17,555 nt of DNA, taken from positions 1 to 17,555 of the forward strand of contig JAZQRZ010000035.1 of the NCBI GenBank assembly GCA_045629845.1, given 5' to 3'. The notes under the pieces are model-generated. The model saw only the letters and a list, made by a program, of their open reading frames with translations, did no database searches and was not told where the DNA came from. The DNA is from UBA9715 sp045629845. Lineage in GTDB: Bacteria; Actinomycetota; Coriobacteriia; Coriobacteriales; Eggerthellaceae. This document shows, piece by piece, positions 7,626-14,200 of this stretch (positions within the stretch are counted from its first letter, which is position 1; the number at the start of each line of letters is the position of its first letter). The translations under genes and the position numbers were made by a program.

Positions 7626-7889
7626 ATGGCAGAAGAAACTCGCAATTTGCGCAAGGTTCGTCAGGGCGTTGTCGTCAGCGACGTCAACGACAAGACCATC
7701 GTTGTGCAGATCAAAGAGCGTAAAGCTCATCCAATTTATAAGAAGATGATGACCAGCACCAAGAAGTTCCACGCTCACGACGAGAACAACGAGGCGCACA
7801 TCGGCGACACCGTACGCATCATGGAAACGCGTCCGCTGTCTAAGATGAAGCGTTGGCGTTTGCTCGAAATCGTCGAGCGCGCGAAATAG
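7626..7889 (+). CDS. rpsQ: Small-subunit ribosomal protein S17 (uS17)
   Basis: An 87-residue OB-fold protein of the 30S body and an early 16S rRNA binder. The segments RQGVVVSDVNDKTIVVQI, HPIYKKMMTSTKKFHAHDE and GDTVRIMETRPLSKMKRW follow the family throughout. The ATG at 7626 is preceded by GGGGAGGAAG. It sits between rpmC and rplN in the standard order, 30 bases before rplN. Confidence 0.98.
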   Translation: MAEETRNLRKVRQGVVVSDVNDKTIVVQIKERKAHPIYKKMMTSTKKFHAHDENNEAHIGDTVRIMETRPLSKMKRWRLLEIVERAK

Positions 7890-7919
7890 TGCGGCGACGG
7901 AAGAAAGTTAGGTACAGCA

Positions 7920-8288
7920 ATGATTCAGATGCAATCCATGCTCGCAGTTGCCGATAACTCCGGCGCCCGCAAGGTGCAGTGCATCAAGGTTCTGGGTGGC
8001 ACGGGCCGCCGTTATGCAGGCCTTGGTGACGTCATCATTTGCTCGGTGAAGGAAGCTATCCCCAACGCGGGCGTCAAGAAAGGCGACGTCGTACGTTGCG
8101 TCATCGTGCGTGTGAAGAAGGAAGTTCGCCGCAACGATGGTAGCTACATCAAGTTCGACCAGAACGCCGCTGTTCTCATCAACGAGGACGGCAGCCCCCG
8201 TGGCACGCGTATCTTCGGGCCGGTTGCCCGCGAGCTGCGCGAAAAGAAGTACATGAAGATCGTGTCTCTGGCACCGGAAACGCTGTAA
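7920..8288 (+). CDS. rplN: Large-subunit ribosomal protein L14 (uL14)
   Basis: A 122-residue L14, which lies at the subunit interface and binds the anti-association factor RsfS in many bacteria. It is strongly conserved: MIQMQSMLAVADNSGARKVQ at the start, GDVIICSVKEAIPN, and GTRIFGPVARELREKKYMKI near the end. The length is the family standard. The ribosome site before the ATG at 7920 is modest (AAGAAAG at about 7901-7907). Confidence 0.98.
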   Translation: MIQMQSMLAVADNSGARKVQCIKVLGGTGRRYAGLGDVIICSVKEAIPNAGVKKGDVVRCVIVRVKKEVRRNDGSYIKFDQNAAVLINEDGSPRGTRIFGPVARELREKKYMKIVSLAPETL

Positions 8289-8304
8289 GGGGGGTGTCAA
8301 GCAA

Positions 8305-8625
8305 ATGGCAGGTTTGAATGTAAAGAAGGGCGATACCGTAAAGGTTATTGCTGGCAAGGATAAGGGCAAGGAAGGCGAAGTCATCCGCGCTCTGCCGAGC
8401 AAGGGCCGCGTCGTCGTTGAGAAGGTCAACATCGTAAAGAAGGCGCAGCGCCCGACTCAGGCCAACCCGCAGGGTGGCATCATGTCGATGGAGGCTCCTA
8501 TCGATGCTTCCAACGTCATGTTGGTGTGCCCAAGCTGCAAGGCCCCGACCCGTGTCGCTCATCGTGTTGATGAAGCTGGCAAGAAGCACCGCGTGTGCAA
8601 GAAGTGCAACAAGGACATTGATTAA
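8305..8625 (+). CDS. rplX: Large-subunit ribosomal protein L24 (uL24), zinc-ribbon form
   Basis: A 106-residue L24, an assembly initiator of the 50S subunit. The KOW motif spans about 5-32 (VKKGDTVKVIAGKDKGKEG). The C-terminal part carries two CxxC pairs, Cys75/Cys78 (CPSC) and Cys98/Cys101 (CKKC), which should bind zinc. This cysteine-containing form is common in Gram-positive lineages, while E. coli L24 lacks it. The ribosome site is GGGGGG before the ATG at 8305. It is followed by an unusually long 88-base gap with two tandem hairpins. Confidence 0.98.
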   Translation: MAGLNVKKGDTVKVIAGKDKGKEGEVIRALPSKGRVVVEKVNIVKKAQRPTQANPQGGIMSMEAPIDASNVMLVCPSCKAPTRVAHRVDEAGKKHRVCKKCNKDID

Positions 8626-8642
8626 TTCAATGTTTGAAATGG

Positions 8643-8685
8643 CCCTCGGGGAAACCCGAGGGACCTGGGGTCAGAAATCCCGGGT
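8643..8685 (+). promoter_or_regulatory. Two tandem hairpins between rplX and rplE
   Basis: Hairpin A pairs CCCTCGGG (8643-8650) perfectly with CCCGAGGG (8655-8662) around GAAA, a GNRA tetraloop. Hairpin B follows at once: 8663-8670 pairs with 8678-8685 (eight pairs, two of them wobbles) around TCAGAAA. No T tract follows, only TTTAATTC, so full termination is not expected. The pair could be an mRNA-processing or stability element, an attenuator, or a binding site for a ribosomal protein. Confidence 0.7.
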
Positions 8686-8713
8686 TTAATTCATCGGAAA
8701 GGACTGAAAAGAT

Positions 8714-9268
8714 ATGACTCCTCGTTTGAAGGAACGTTACAAGACCGAGATTGTGCCGCAGCTCGAAAAAGAGCTGAACATCGCTAACATCAACCAGGTT
8801 CCGCGTGTCACCAAGATCGTTGTGAACATGGGTGTTGGCGCTGCGGCTGCCGATGCGAAGGTGCTCGACGGTGCCGTCGCTGATATGCGTGTCATCACCG
8901 GCCAGCAGCCGATGATCTGCCGCGCGAAGAAGTCCATCGCTGGTTTCCATATCCGCGAGGGCATGGCTATTGGTTGCAAGGTTACGCTGCGTGGCGACCG
9001 CATGTGGGAATTCATGGACCGTCTGCTGTCCACTGCTCTTCCTCGCGTTCGCGACTTCCGTGGCATCAACCCTGACAGCTTCGATGGCCGTGGCAACTAT
9101 TCGCTGGGCATCACCGAGCAGCTGATCTTCCCGGAGATCGACTACGACAAGATCGACCGCACGCGCGGCATGGATATCACGGTGGTCACCACCGCTGAAG
9201 ATGACGAGCAGGCTTTTGCGCTGCTGAAGGCGCTGGGCTTCCCGTTCAAAGTGCGTAAGGACCAGTAA
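8714..9268 (+). CDS. rplE: Large-subunit ribosomal protein L5 (uL5)
   Basis: A 184-residue L5, which carries 5S rRNA into the central protuberance and contacts the P-site tRNA. Family segments are LKERYKTEIVPQLEKEL, PRVTKIVVNMGVG, QQPMICRAKKSIAGFHIREG and FRGINPDSFDGRGNYSLGI. The ATG at 8714 follows GGAAAGGA. It has long gaps on both sides (88 and 68 bases), unlike the rest of the operon. In E. coli the start of this gene is where S8 represses the spc operon, so local RNA structure matters here. Confidence 0.98.
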   Translation: MTPRLKERYKTEIVPQLEKELNIANINQVPRVTKIVVNMGVGAAAADAKVLDGAVADMRVITGQQPMICRAKKSIAGFHIREGMAIGCKVTLRGDRMWEFMDRLLSTALPRVRDFRGINPDSFDGRGNYSLGITEQLIFPEIDYDKIDRTRGMDITVVTTAEDDEQAFALLKALGFPFKVRKDQ

Positions 9269-9293
9269 TTCAAACGAACCAATTGGGTGAAAA

Positions 9294-9313
9294 CTGATTG
9301 CAAGAGTAATCAG
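9294..9313 (+). other. Small hairpin in the rplE-rpsZ gap
   Basis: CTGATT (9294-9299) pairs perfectly with AATCAG (9308-9313) around an 8-base loop, 24 bases before the S14 start. A short CCAATTGG palindrome lies just upstream at 9279-9286. It is AT-rich and modest in stability. There is no T tract. Confidence 0.4.
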
Positions 9314-9336
9314 AGAATTAGGAAAGAAGGACGTAC

Positions 9337-9522
9337 ATGGCAAAGAAATCGATGATCGCCAAGTCTAAGCGCGAGCCGAAGTTCTCGACGCGCCAGCACA
9401 ACCGCGGCACGCGTTGCGGACGTCCGCGTGCTTACTATCGCAAGTTCGGCCTGTGCCGCGTGTGCCTGCGCGAGCTTGCTAACAAGGGCGAACTCCCCGG
9501 CGTGACGAAGGCTTCCTGGTAG
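9337..9522 (+). CDS. rpsZ: Small-subunit ribosomal protein S14 (uS14), short type with one zinc ligand missing
   Basis: A 61-residue S14 of the short type, the length of the zinc-binding form (for example Thermus S14), which binds 16S rRNA in the 30S head. The ending KGELPGVTKASW and CGRPRAYYRKFGLCRVC are typical. The zinc form uses four cysteines at 24, 27, 40 and 43. Here Cys27, Cys40 and Cys43 are present but residue 24 is Gly (codon GGC, one base from TGC). His21 lies close by and might serve as a substitute ligand. Rest of the protein looks intact, so it is likely functional, perhaps with altered metal binding. A sequencing error or strain mutation is also possible. The ribosome site GGAAAGAAGGA precedes the ATG. 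Confidence 0.96.
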   Translation: MAKKSMIAKSKREPKFSTRQHNRGTRCGRPRAYYRKFGLCRVCLRELANKGELPGVTKASW

Positions 9523-9539
9523 GAACAAGTGACGACGGG

Positions 9540-9600
9540 TGTGCCTCCGCTTAAGGCATAGGCGCTAAGGGCGTCTGTGAACCAGAGCGACAAGGTTCAT
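9540..9600 (+). other. Two small hairpins in the rpsZ-rpsH gap
   Basis: The 100-base gap between S14 and S8 holds one stem pairing 9540-9546 with 9554-9560 (core TGCCT/AGGCA) around a 7-base loop, and a second pairing TGAACC (9578-9583) with GGTTCA (9594-9599) around a 10-base loop. Neither has a T tract. I see no convincing promoter in the gap. Confidence 0.4.
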
Positions 9601-9622
9601 CAAGGACTAAGGAGAAAAGCAA

Positions 9623-10021
9623 ATGACATTGGGCGATCCCATTGCAGACATGCTCACGCGCATTCGCAACGCGAACACGGTGGGCAAAGACACGGTGTCG
9701 ATGCCGACGAGCAAGAAGCTTGTCGAAATCGCACGCGTGATGGCCGAAGAAGGCTATATCACTCGCTATGAGGTCATCGACGGCGACCCCCGCGGTACGC
9801 TTGAGATCACCCTCAAGTACGGCGAAAAGAAGGCTAAGACAATCCGCGGCATCAAGCGCATCAGTAAGCCCGGCCTGCGTATTTACGCTGGCAAGGACGA
9901 GCTGCCTCGCGTGCTCGGTGGTCTTGGCACTGCCATCATTTCGACGAGCAAGGGCGTGATGTGTGACCGCGACGCACGCAAGGCGGGCGTTGGCGGCGAA
10001 GTCATCGCGTACGTTTGGTAG
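9623..10021 (+). CDS. rpsH: Small-subunit ribosomal protein S8 (uS8)
   Basis: A 132-residue S8, a primary binder of the 16S central domain and, in E. coli, the translational repressor of the spc operon. It shows DPIADMLTRIRNANTVGK, the linker TIRGIKRISKPGLRIYAG, and the C-terminal RNA-binding core ISTSKGVMCDRDARKAGVGG ending in IAYVW. The ATG at 9623 is preceded by AAGGAG (about 9609-9614). rplF follows after 17 bases. If S8 autoregulates here, the hairpins at 8643-8685 and 9540-9600 are the places to look; that is inference. Confidence 0.98.
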   Translation: MTLGDPIADMLTRIRNANTVGKDTVSMPTSKKLVEIARVMAEEGYITRYEVIDGDPRGTLEITLKYGEKKAKTIRGIKRISKPGLRIYAGKDELPRVLGGLGTAIISTSKGVMCDRDARKAGVGGEVIAYVW

Positions 10022-10038
10022 GAAAGGAGCGATAAGCT

Positions 10039-10581
10039 ATGTCTCGTATTGGCAAAATGCCCATCACCGTTCCTGCCGGCGTTACTGTTACCATTGACGG
10101 CACTTCTGTTACCGCCAAGGGCCCCAAGGGCGAACTCAGCAGGACGTTCCGCCCGTTTGTCACCATCGAACAGGATGGCGACACCATTACTGTTAACCGC
10201 ATCGACGATTCTCGCGACGCTAAGGCTCAGCACGGTCTGGTCCGTACGCTTGTTGCAAACATGGTCGAAGGTGTTTCCACGGGCTTCACCAAGAAGCTTC
10301 AGCTCATCGGCGTTGGTTATCGTGCTTCGCTGAAGGGCAAGGATCTGGAAATGCAGCTCGGCTATTCGCACCCGGTTCTCGTGAAGTGCCCTGAAGGCAT
10401 CACGTTCGAGTGCCCGCAGCCAACCGAAATCGTTGTTACTGGTCCGAGCAAGGAACAGGTTGGCCAGGTGGCCGCCGACATCCGCAAGTGGCGTAAGCCT
10501 GAACCTTACAAGGGTAAGGGTATCCGTTACGAAGGCGAATATGTCCGTCGTAAGCTCGGCAAGGCAGCCAAGGGCGAATAA
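10039..10581 (+). CDS. rplF: Large-subunit ribosomal protein L6 (uL6)
   Basis: A 180-residue L6, made of two related domains and located near the sarcin-ricin loop and the factor-binding site. It starts MSRIGKMPITVPAGVTV and carries GPKGELSRTF, LQLIGVGYRASLKGKDLEMQ and the conserved C-terminal YKGKGIRYEGEYVRRKLGKA. The length is typical. AGGAAAGGAG lies just before the ATG at 10039. Confidence 0.98.
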   Translation: MSRIGKMPITVPAGVTVTIDGTSVTAKGPKGELSRTFRPFVTIEQDGDTITVNRIDDSRDAKAQHGLVRTLVANMVEGVSTGFTKKLQLIGVGYRASLKGKDLEMQLGYSHPVLVKCPEGITFECPQPTEIVVTGPSKEQVGQVAADIRKWRKPEPYKGKGIRYEGEYVRRKLGKAAKGE

Positions 10582-10607
10582 CACCTAACCGTCGAAGGGA
10601 TTAAGCA

Positions 10608-10982
10608 ATGAAAACTCAGAATGCAAGAAAGAGGGAGACCGGTCTTGTTCGCCGCCATCGTCGTGTCCGCGGCAAGATTTCCGGCACCGCTGCGCGTCCC
10701 CGCATGTGTGTGACGCGTTCTAACAATAACGTGTATGTCCAGATTATCGACGACGTAGCGCACAAGACGCTGCTCGGCGCGTCCACCCTTGGTGCTGAAT
10801 TCAAGGCAACGGGCAAGAAGAGCGGTACTGTCGAAGGCGCTGCTGCACTCGGCGAAATCATTGGCAAGAAGGCCGTCGAGGCCGGCATCACCGAAATCGT
10901 GTTCGACCGCGGTGGTCATCTGTACCATGGCCGCGTGAAGGCCGTGGCTGATGCCGCCCGCGAAGCAGGACTGAAGTTCTAG
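10608..10982 (+). CDS. rplR: Large-subunit ribosomal protein L18 (uL18)
   Basis: A 124-residue L18, which binds 5S rRNA together with L5. It has the basic N-terminal segment RRHRRVRGKISGTAARPR, the SNNNVYVQIIDD strand pair and the C-terminal FDRGGHLYHGRVKAVADAAR, all typical. The ATG at 10608 follows GAAGGGA. The gene is 26 bases after rplF and 14 before rpsE. Confidence 0.98.
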   Translation: MKTQNARKRETGLVRRHRRVRGKISGTAARPRMCVTRSNNNVYVQIIDDVAHKTLLGASTLGAEFKATGKKSGTVEGAAALGEIIGKKAVEAGITEIVFDRGGHLYHGRVKAVADAAREAGLKF

Positions 10983-10996
10983 AAAGGGAATGCGAT

Positions 10997-11569
10997 ATGC
11001 CTCGTAATCAGAAACAGCAGGAATCGAACGTTCCCGAGCTTCAGGAACGCGTCGTTACCATCAAGCGTGTCGCCAAGACTGTTAAGGGCGGCCGCCGCAT
11101 GCAGCTGACCGCACTCGTGGTCGTTGGCGATGGCCAGGGCAACGTTGGTGTTGGCCTGGGTAAGTCCAAGGAAGTCCCCACCGCCATTTCTAAGGGCGTC
11201 GAGGACGCAAAGAAGAACATGTTCCACGTGGCACTGACGCCCGAAGGCACCGTTCCTCATGACATCATGGGCGAATTTGGTGCAGGTCGCGTGCTCATCA
11301 AGCCCGCTATTCGTGGTACCGGTGTTAAGGCCGGCGGCCCGGTTCGTGCGGTCATGGAGCTCGCTGGTGTCACCGACGTTATCACGAAGTCGCTTGGCAC
11401 GAACAACGCCATGAACATCGTGAAGGCTACGGCTGAAGGCCTGAAGAACATGCAGAGCCCTGAACAGGTCGCAGAGCGCCGCGGCGTTTCCGTCGACTAC
11501 ATCTGGGGCCGCAAAGAAGGCAAGGCCGCCGCGGTCGATACGACCGAGAAGGTTAAGGAGGCCGAATAA
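10997..11569 (+). CDS. rpsE: Small-subunit ribosomal protein S5 (uS5)
   Basis: A 190-residue S5, involved in decoding accuracy and mRNA unwinding at the entry site. The N-terminal double-stranded-RNA-binding fold is seen in VKGGRRMQLTALVVVGD and VGVGLGKSKEVPTAISKG; the C-terminal domain in PAIRGTGVKAGGPVRAVMEL and SLGTNNAMNIVKATAEGL. The loop after VAKTVKGG is where spectinomycin resistance mutations fall in other bacteria; it shows no obvious deletion. A short C-terminal extension is rich in Lys, Ala and Glu. The stop overlaps the rpmD start by one base (TAATG). Confidence 0.98.
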   Translation: MPRNQKQQESNVPELQERVVTIKRVAKTVKGGRRMQLTALVVVGDGQGNVGVGLGKSKEVPTAISKGVEDAKKNMFHVALTPEGTVPHDIMGEFGAGRVLIKPAIRGTGVKAGGPVRAVMELAGVTDVITKSLGTNNAMNIVKATAEGLKNMQSPEQVAERRGVSVDYIWGRKEGKAAAVDTTEKVKEAE

Positions 11570-11757
11570 TGGCACAGCAGAAGATGCTGCGTTTAACGCA
11601 GGTTAAAAGCCAGATTGGCCGCAAGTACGATCAGGAACAGACGCTGAAGTCGCTGGGCCTGGGCCGTATCGGCAAGACGCATGACATCGTTGATAACGAA
11701 AGCGTGCGTGGTATGATTTTCAAAGTGAAGCATCTCATCACTGTTGAGGAGCTTTAG
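11569..11757 (+). CDS. rpmD: Large-subunit ribosomal protein L30 (uL30)
   Basis: A 62-residue L30, a small peripheral 50S protein. The sequence LRLTQVKSQIGRKYDQEQTL, SLGLGRIGKTHDIVDNESVR and GMIFKVKHLITVEEL follows the family. Translation is probably coupled to rpsE through the one-base overlap and an AAGGAGG site inside rpsE. It is the last gene before a stem-loop and a new promoter, which separates it from rplO. Confidence 0.97.
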   Translation: MAQQKMLRLTQVKSQIGRKYDQEQTLKSLGLGRIGKTHDIVDNESVRGMIFKVKHLITVEEL

Positions 11758-11761
11758 AACT

Positions 11762-11795
11762 AAATGTGACAGGAGTTTTTCCTCCTGTCACATTT
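11762..11795 (+). terminator. Perfect 14-bp stem-loop after rpmD (terminator-like, no T tract)
   Basis: AAATGTGACAGGAG (11762-11775) pairs perfectly with CTCCTGTCACATTT (11782-11795) around the loop TTTTTC. It starts four bases after the L30 stop. The T run is in the loop rather than after the stem, and GGCTATAAT follows directly, so it is not a textbook terminator. It may give partial termination, protect the 3' end, or be a processing site. The loop also occupies the -35 region of the promoter whose -10 lies at 11799. Confidence 0.75.
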
Positions 11796-11798
11796 GGC

Positions 11799-11804
11799 TA
11801 TAAT
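11799..11804 (+). promoter_or_regulatory. -10 box of the predicted rplO-secY promoter
   Basis: A perfect TATAAT in the context GC-TATAAT-GCC, three bases after the stem-loop. The expected -35 region (about 11776-11781) reads TTTTTC and is poor, so activity would rest on the -10 context or on an activator. A start near 11811 would give a leader of about 65-70 bases before rplO. Confidence 0.6.
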
Positions 11805-11817
11805 GCCATAGGAGTTT

Positions 11818-11856
11818 GCTGGCGAGCGAGCTGCCAGCACGGGACCCATGTCCCGT
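11818..11856 (+). promoter_or_regulatory. Two hairpins in the rplO leader
   Basis: GCTGGC (11818-11823) pairs with GCCAGC (11833-11838) around a 9-base loop. Immediately after it, ACGGGAC (11839-11845) pairs with GTCCCGT (11850-11856) around CCAT. The AAAAAAGGAGAG ribosome site of rplO lies just downstream and stays free. The stems are short but perfect and back to back, which suggests a functional leader or a stability element. Confidence 0.5.
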
Positions 11857-11878
11857 ATAGCGAAAAAAGGAGAGAAAC

Positions 11879-12328
11879 ATGGAACTTAAAGATCTTTACC
11901 CAGCACCTGGTTCGCGTCACGCAAAGAAGCGTGTAGGCCGTGGTCCTGGTTCCGGCAAGGGCAAGACTGCAGGCCGTGGTGAAAACGGTCAGCTTTCTCG
12001 TGCTGGTGGCGGTAAGCGTGCTGGCTTCGAAGGCGGTCAGACTCCTCTGGCTCGTCGTCTTCCGAAGCTGCCTGGCTTCACCAACATCAACCGCGTTGAA
12101 TATGTGCCGGTTAATGTAAAGACTCTTGAAGAGCGCTTCGAGGCCGGCGATGTTGTCGACCGCGACAGCCTCATCGAAAAGAACGTCATCAAGAAGTACG
12201 AGAAGCTGGTCAAGGTGCTCGGCGACGGCGAGCTGACCAAAGCTCTCACGGTTAAGGTCGACAAGGTCTCGAAGACGGCCCAGGCCAAGATCGAGGCTGC
12301 AGGTGGAAAGGTTGAAGAGCCTTGCTAA
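11879..12328 (+). CDS. rplO: Large-subunit ribosomal protein L15 (uL15)
   Basis: A 149-residue L15, a central 50S protein with a long N-terminal extension into rRNA. It shows MELKDLYPAPGSRHAKKRVG, the Gly/Lys/Arg-rich GRGPGSGKGKTAGRGENGQ, and the FEGGQTPLARRLPKLPGFTN motif. AAAAAAGGAGAG precedes the ATG at 11879. The last seven bases overlap the predicted TTG start of secY, so the two genes are translationally coupled, as is common for rplO-secY. It sits in a separate transcription unit from the upstream ribosomal genes. Confidence 0.98.
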   Translation: MELKDLYPAPGSRHAKKRVGRGPGSGKGKTAGRGENGQLSRAGGGKRAGFEGGQTPLARRLPKLPGFTNINRVEYVPVNVKTLEERFEAGDVVDRDSLIEKNVIKKYEKLVKVLGDGELTKALTVKVDKVSKTAQAKIEAAGGKVEEPC

Positions 12329-13620
12329 GTTCGATCATCGACGCATTCAAGGTACCGGAACTCCGCAAGAAGATTCTGTTCACGCTTGCCATTTTGGCTC
12401 TGTATCGCGTGGGCGCTTACTTGCCTGTTCCGGGCATCCCGTTCAACCAGTTCGCTACGGCGTTCATGGATACGAACCAGACGAATGCAGGCGGCGTTTC
12501 AATGACAATGCTGGACTTGTTCACCGGTGGTGCTTTGTCTAACTTCTCGGTGTTCTCACTCGGCATCATGCCCTACATTACTGCATCAATCATCATGCAG
12601 TTAATGCAGGGAGTTATCCCGGCGGTTGGTCGTTGGGCCAAAGAAGGCGAAACGGGTCGTCGTCGTATCACGCAGATTACCCGTTACCTTACGTTGGTCC
12701 TTGGTCTTATCAACGCCATTGGTTACCTGCTGCTTTTCCAGTCTACGCAGTACGGCGTTGTGTTCACCGATGCGGTTCCGCATTGGCTGACCAGCATCGT
12801 AATCGTGTTCACCCTGGTAGCAGGTACTGCTTTCATCATGTGGATGGGCGAACTTATTACGCAGCGCGGTGTGGGCAACGGTATGTCGCTCATCATCTTC
12901 ATCAGCATCGTGTCGCGTGTTCCGTCGGCCATCTTCAGCTCCATTAACCTGACGGCTGATACGGGTATGGGCATTGCCATCACGGCTCTTATTCTTATTG
13001 TGGTGCTGGCTTGCATCCCGGCTATCATCTTCATGGAGCGCGCTCAGCGTCGTATCCCTGTTAACTACGCAAAGCGTGTTCAGGGTCGTCGCATGATGGG
13101 CGGTCAGAATACCTACATTCCGCTGAAGGTGAATGCGGCTGGCGTTATTCCCATCATCTTCGCAAGCTGCCTGATTTACTTCCCGGCGCAGCTGGCGGCT
13201 CTGTTTAATGTGGGTTGGCTGAACGTATTTGCTGATGCGGTTTCTACCGGTTGGCTGAACTGGATTCTTACGGTTGCTCTTATCGTATTCTTCGCGTACT
13301 TCTACACCTCTATGGTGTTCAATCCTGAAGAAACCAGCGATAACATTCGTAAGCAGGGCGGCTTTATTCCTGGCATTCGTCCGGGTAAGGCTACGACTGA
13401 CTACATTCGCAACGTTATGCGTCGTATTACGTTGCCAGGTGGTTTGTACATCGCGCTTATCGCGGTTGTGCCTTCCATCCTGTTTTTCTTCACGGGCAAC
13501 CAGCTGATTCAGGCCTTTGGTGGCACGTCAATCCTCATTATGATTGGCGTTGCGCTCGACACCATGACCAAGGTTGAAAGCCAGTTGAAGATGCACAACT
13601 ACGACGGCTTCTTCAAGTAA
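12322..13620 (+). CDS. secY: Protein translocase subunit SecY
   Basis: A 432-residue inner-membrane channel protein of the SecYEG translocon with about ten hydrophobic segments spread along its length. Signature segments are FSVFSLGIMPYITASIIMQL (76-95), AQRRIPVNYAKR (241-252), the loop from NPEETSDNIRKQGGFIPG (334-351) and GGTSILIMIGVALD (400-413). The TTG start at 12322 gives the expected beginning (Met)LSSIIDAFKVPELRKKILF and overlaps rplO by seven bases; no nearby ATG or GTG in frame fits better. The gene closes this transcription unit: a strong terminator follows, and adk, map and infA, which often come next, are absent here. Confidence 0.98.
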   Translation: MLSSIIDAFKVPELRKKILFTLAILALYRVGAYLPVPGIPFNQFATAFMDTNQTNAGGVSMTMLDLFTGGALSNFSVFSLGIMPYITASIIMQLMQGVIPAVGRWAKEGETGRRRITQITRYLTLVLGLINAIGYLLLFQSTQYGVVFTDAVPHWLTSIVIVFTLVAGTAFIMWMGELITQRGVGNGMSLIIFISIVSRVPSAIFSSINLTADTGMGIAITALILIVVLACIPAIIFMERAQRRIPVNYAKRVQGRRMMGGQNTYIPLKVNAAGVIPIIFASCLIYFPAQLAALFNVGWLNVFADAVSTGWLNWILTVALIVFFAYFYTSMVFNPEETSDNIRKQGGFIPGIRPGKATTDYIRNVMRRITLPGGLYIALIAVVPSILFFFTGNQLIQAFGGTSILIMIGVALDTMTKVESQLKMHNYDGFFK

Positions 13621-13644
13621 GAAACGCCTTTCGTAACGCAACTT

Positions 13645-13677
13645 AAGTGGCAGGTACCCAGTACCTGCCACTTTTTT
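13645..13677 (+). terminator. Strong intrinsic terminator after secY
   Basis: AAGTGGCAGGTAC (13645-13657) pairs perfectly with GTACCTGCCACTT (13661-13673) around CCA, and six T run through 13672-13677. The arms contain GTGGC/GCCAC, as does the terminator at 4406. It ends the rplO-secY unit. Confidence 0.95.
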
Positions 13678-13747
13678 ATTCCTGAATGTAGTAAAGCATC
13701 AGCTGCTTTTCTACATCTGAAAAAACTATGCTCGTACAATATGACGC

Positions 13748-13753
13748 TATAAT
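13748..13753 (+). promoter_or_regulatory. -10 box of the promoter for the scp-rlu transcription unit
   Basis: A perfect TATAAT in the context GC-TATAAT-GGC, 36 bases before the next ATG. No good -35 box is visible 16-18 bases upstream. A second possible -10, TACAAT, lies at 13735-13740. GAGGGAAGGAA follows as the ribosome site. Confidence 0.6.
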
Positions 13754-13789
13754 GGCTTAGTAAGAATAATTCGAGGGAAGGAATCACTC

Positions 13790-14197
13790 ATGATGGAGTT
13801 CTGCGTGTTCTTCGTCATTCCCTTTGATGAGGATACTCCACGTGGTGAAGGCGACGCGACTATCGAACGCGCTCGCGCATTAAAGGAACAAGTCGAAGAA
13901 GAATGCTTAACCGAATTTCATGCGTTAGTGCCGCAGGAAGAACGTAAGCACAGCGTGTGGGCACAAAGTCGTGTCGATCTTGAAATGCGTATCATTGGTG
14001 TCAGTCTGCGCCTTCCCATCGAAAAGGGTGCACAGAGAAACGTGGTGGCTGCTGTCGTTCACGACGACTTCCTGTATTGGGATTACGAAGAGCTTACCAA
14101 GGTAATGTCTGCAATGCATGAATCTGTTTCGAAGGTTGCCGCCACTCATGGCGTGCCTTGCCATACGGCGTTCAACGAAGTGAAGTATCGTCGGTAG
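13790..14197 (+). CDS. Conserved-looking hypothetical protein, 135 aa
   Basis: I do not recognise this family. It is a soluble, acidic protein with no membrane segment or signal peptide. It begins with a hydrophobic strand (CVFFVIPF, 4-11), has a Glu/Lys-rich predicted helix at about 24-45, and a C-terminal half with alternating strands and a helix (VVAAVVHDDFLYWDYEELTK). This could be a small alpha/beta fold. A promoter and a strong ribosome site (GAGGGAAGGAA) precede it; ATG codons occur at 13790 and 13793 and either could be used. It is the first gene of the unit and ends three bases before the M50 peptidase gene, so it is co-expressed with that peptidase and ScpA. Confidence 0.8.
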   Translation: MMEFCVFFVIPFDEDTPRGEGDATIERARALKEQVEEECLTEFHALVPQEERKHSVWAQSRVDLEMRIIGVSLRLPIEKGAQRNVVAAVVHDDFLYWDYEELTKVMSAMHESVSKVAATHGVPCHTAFNEVKYRR

Positions 14198-14200
14198 GCT

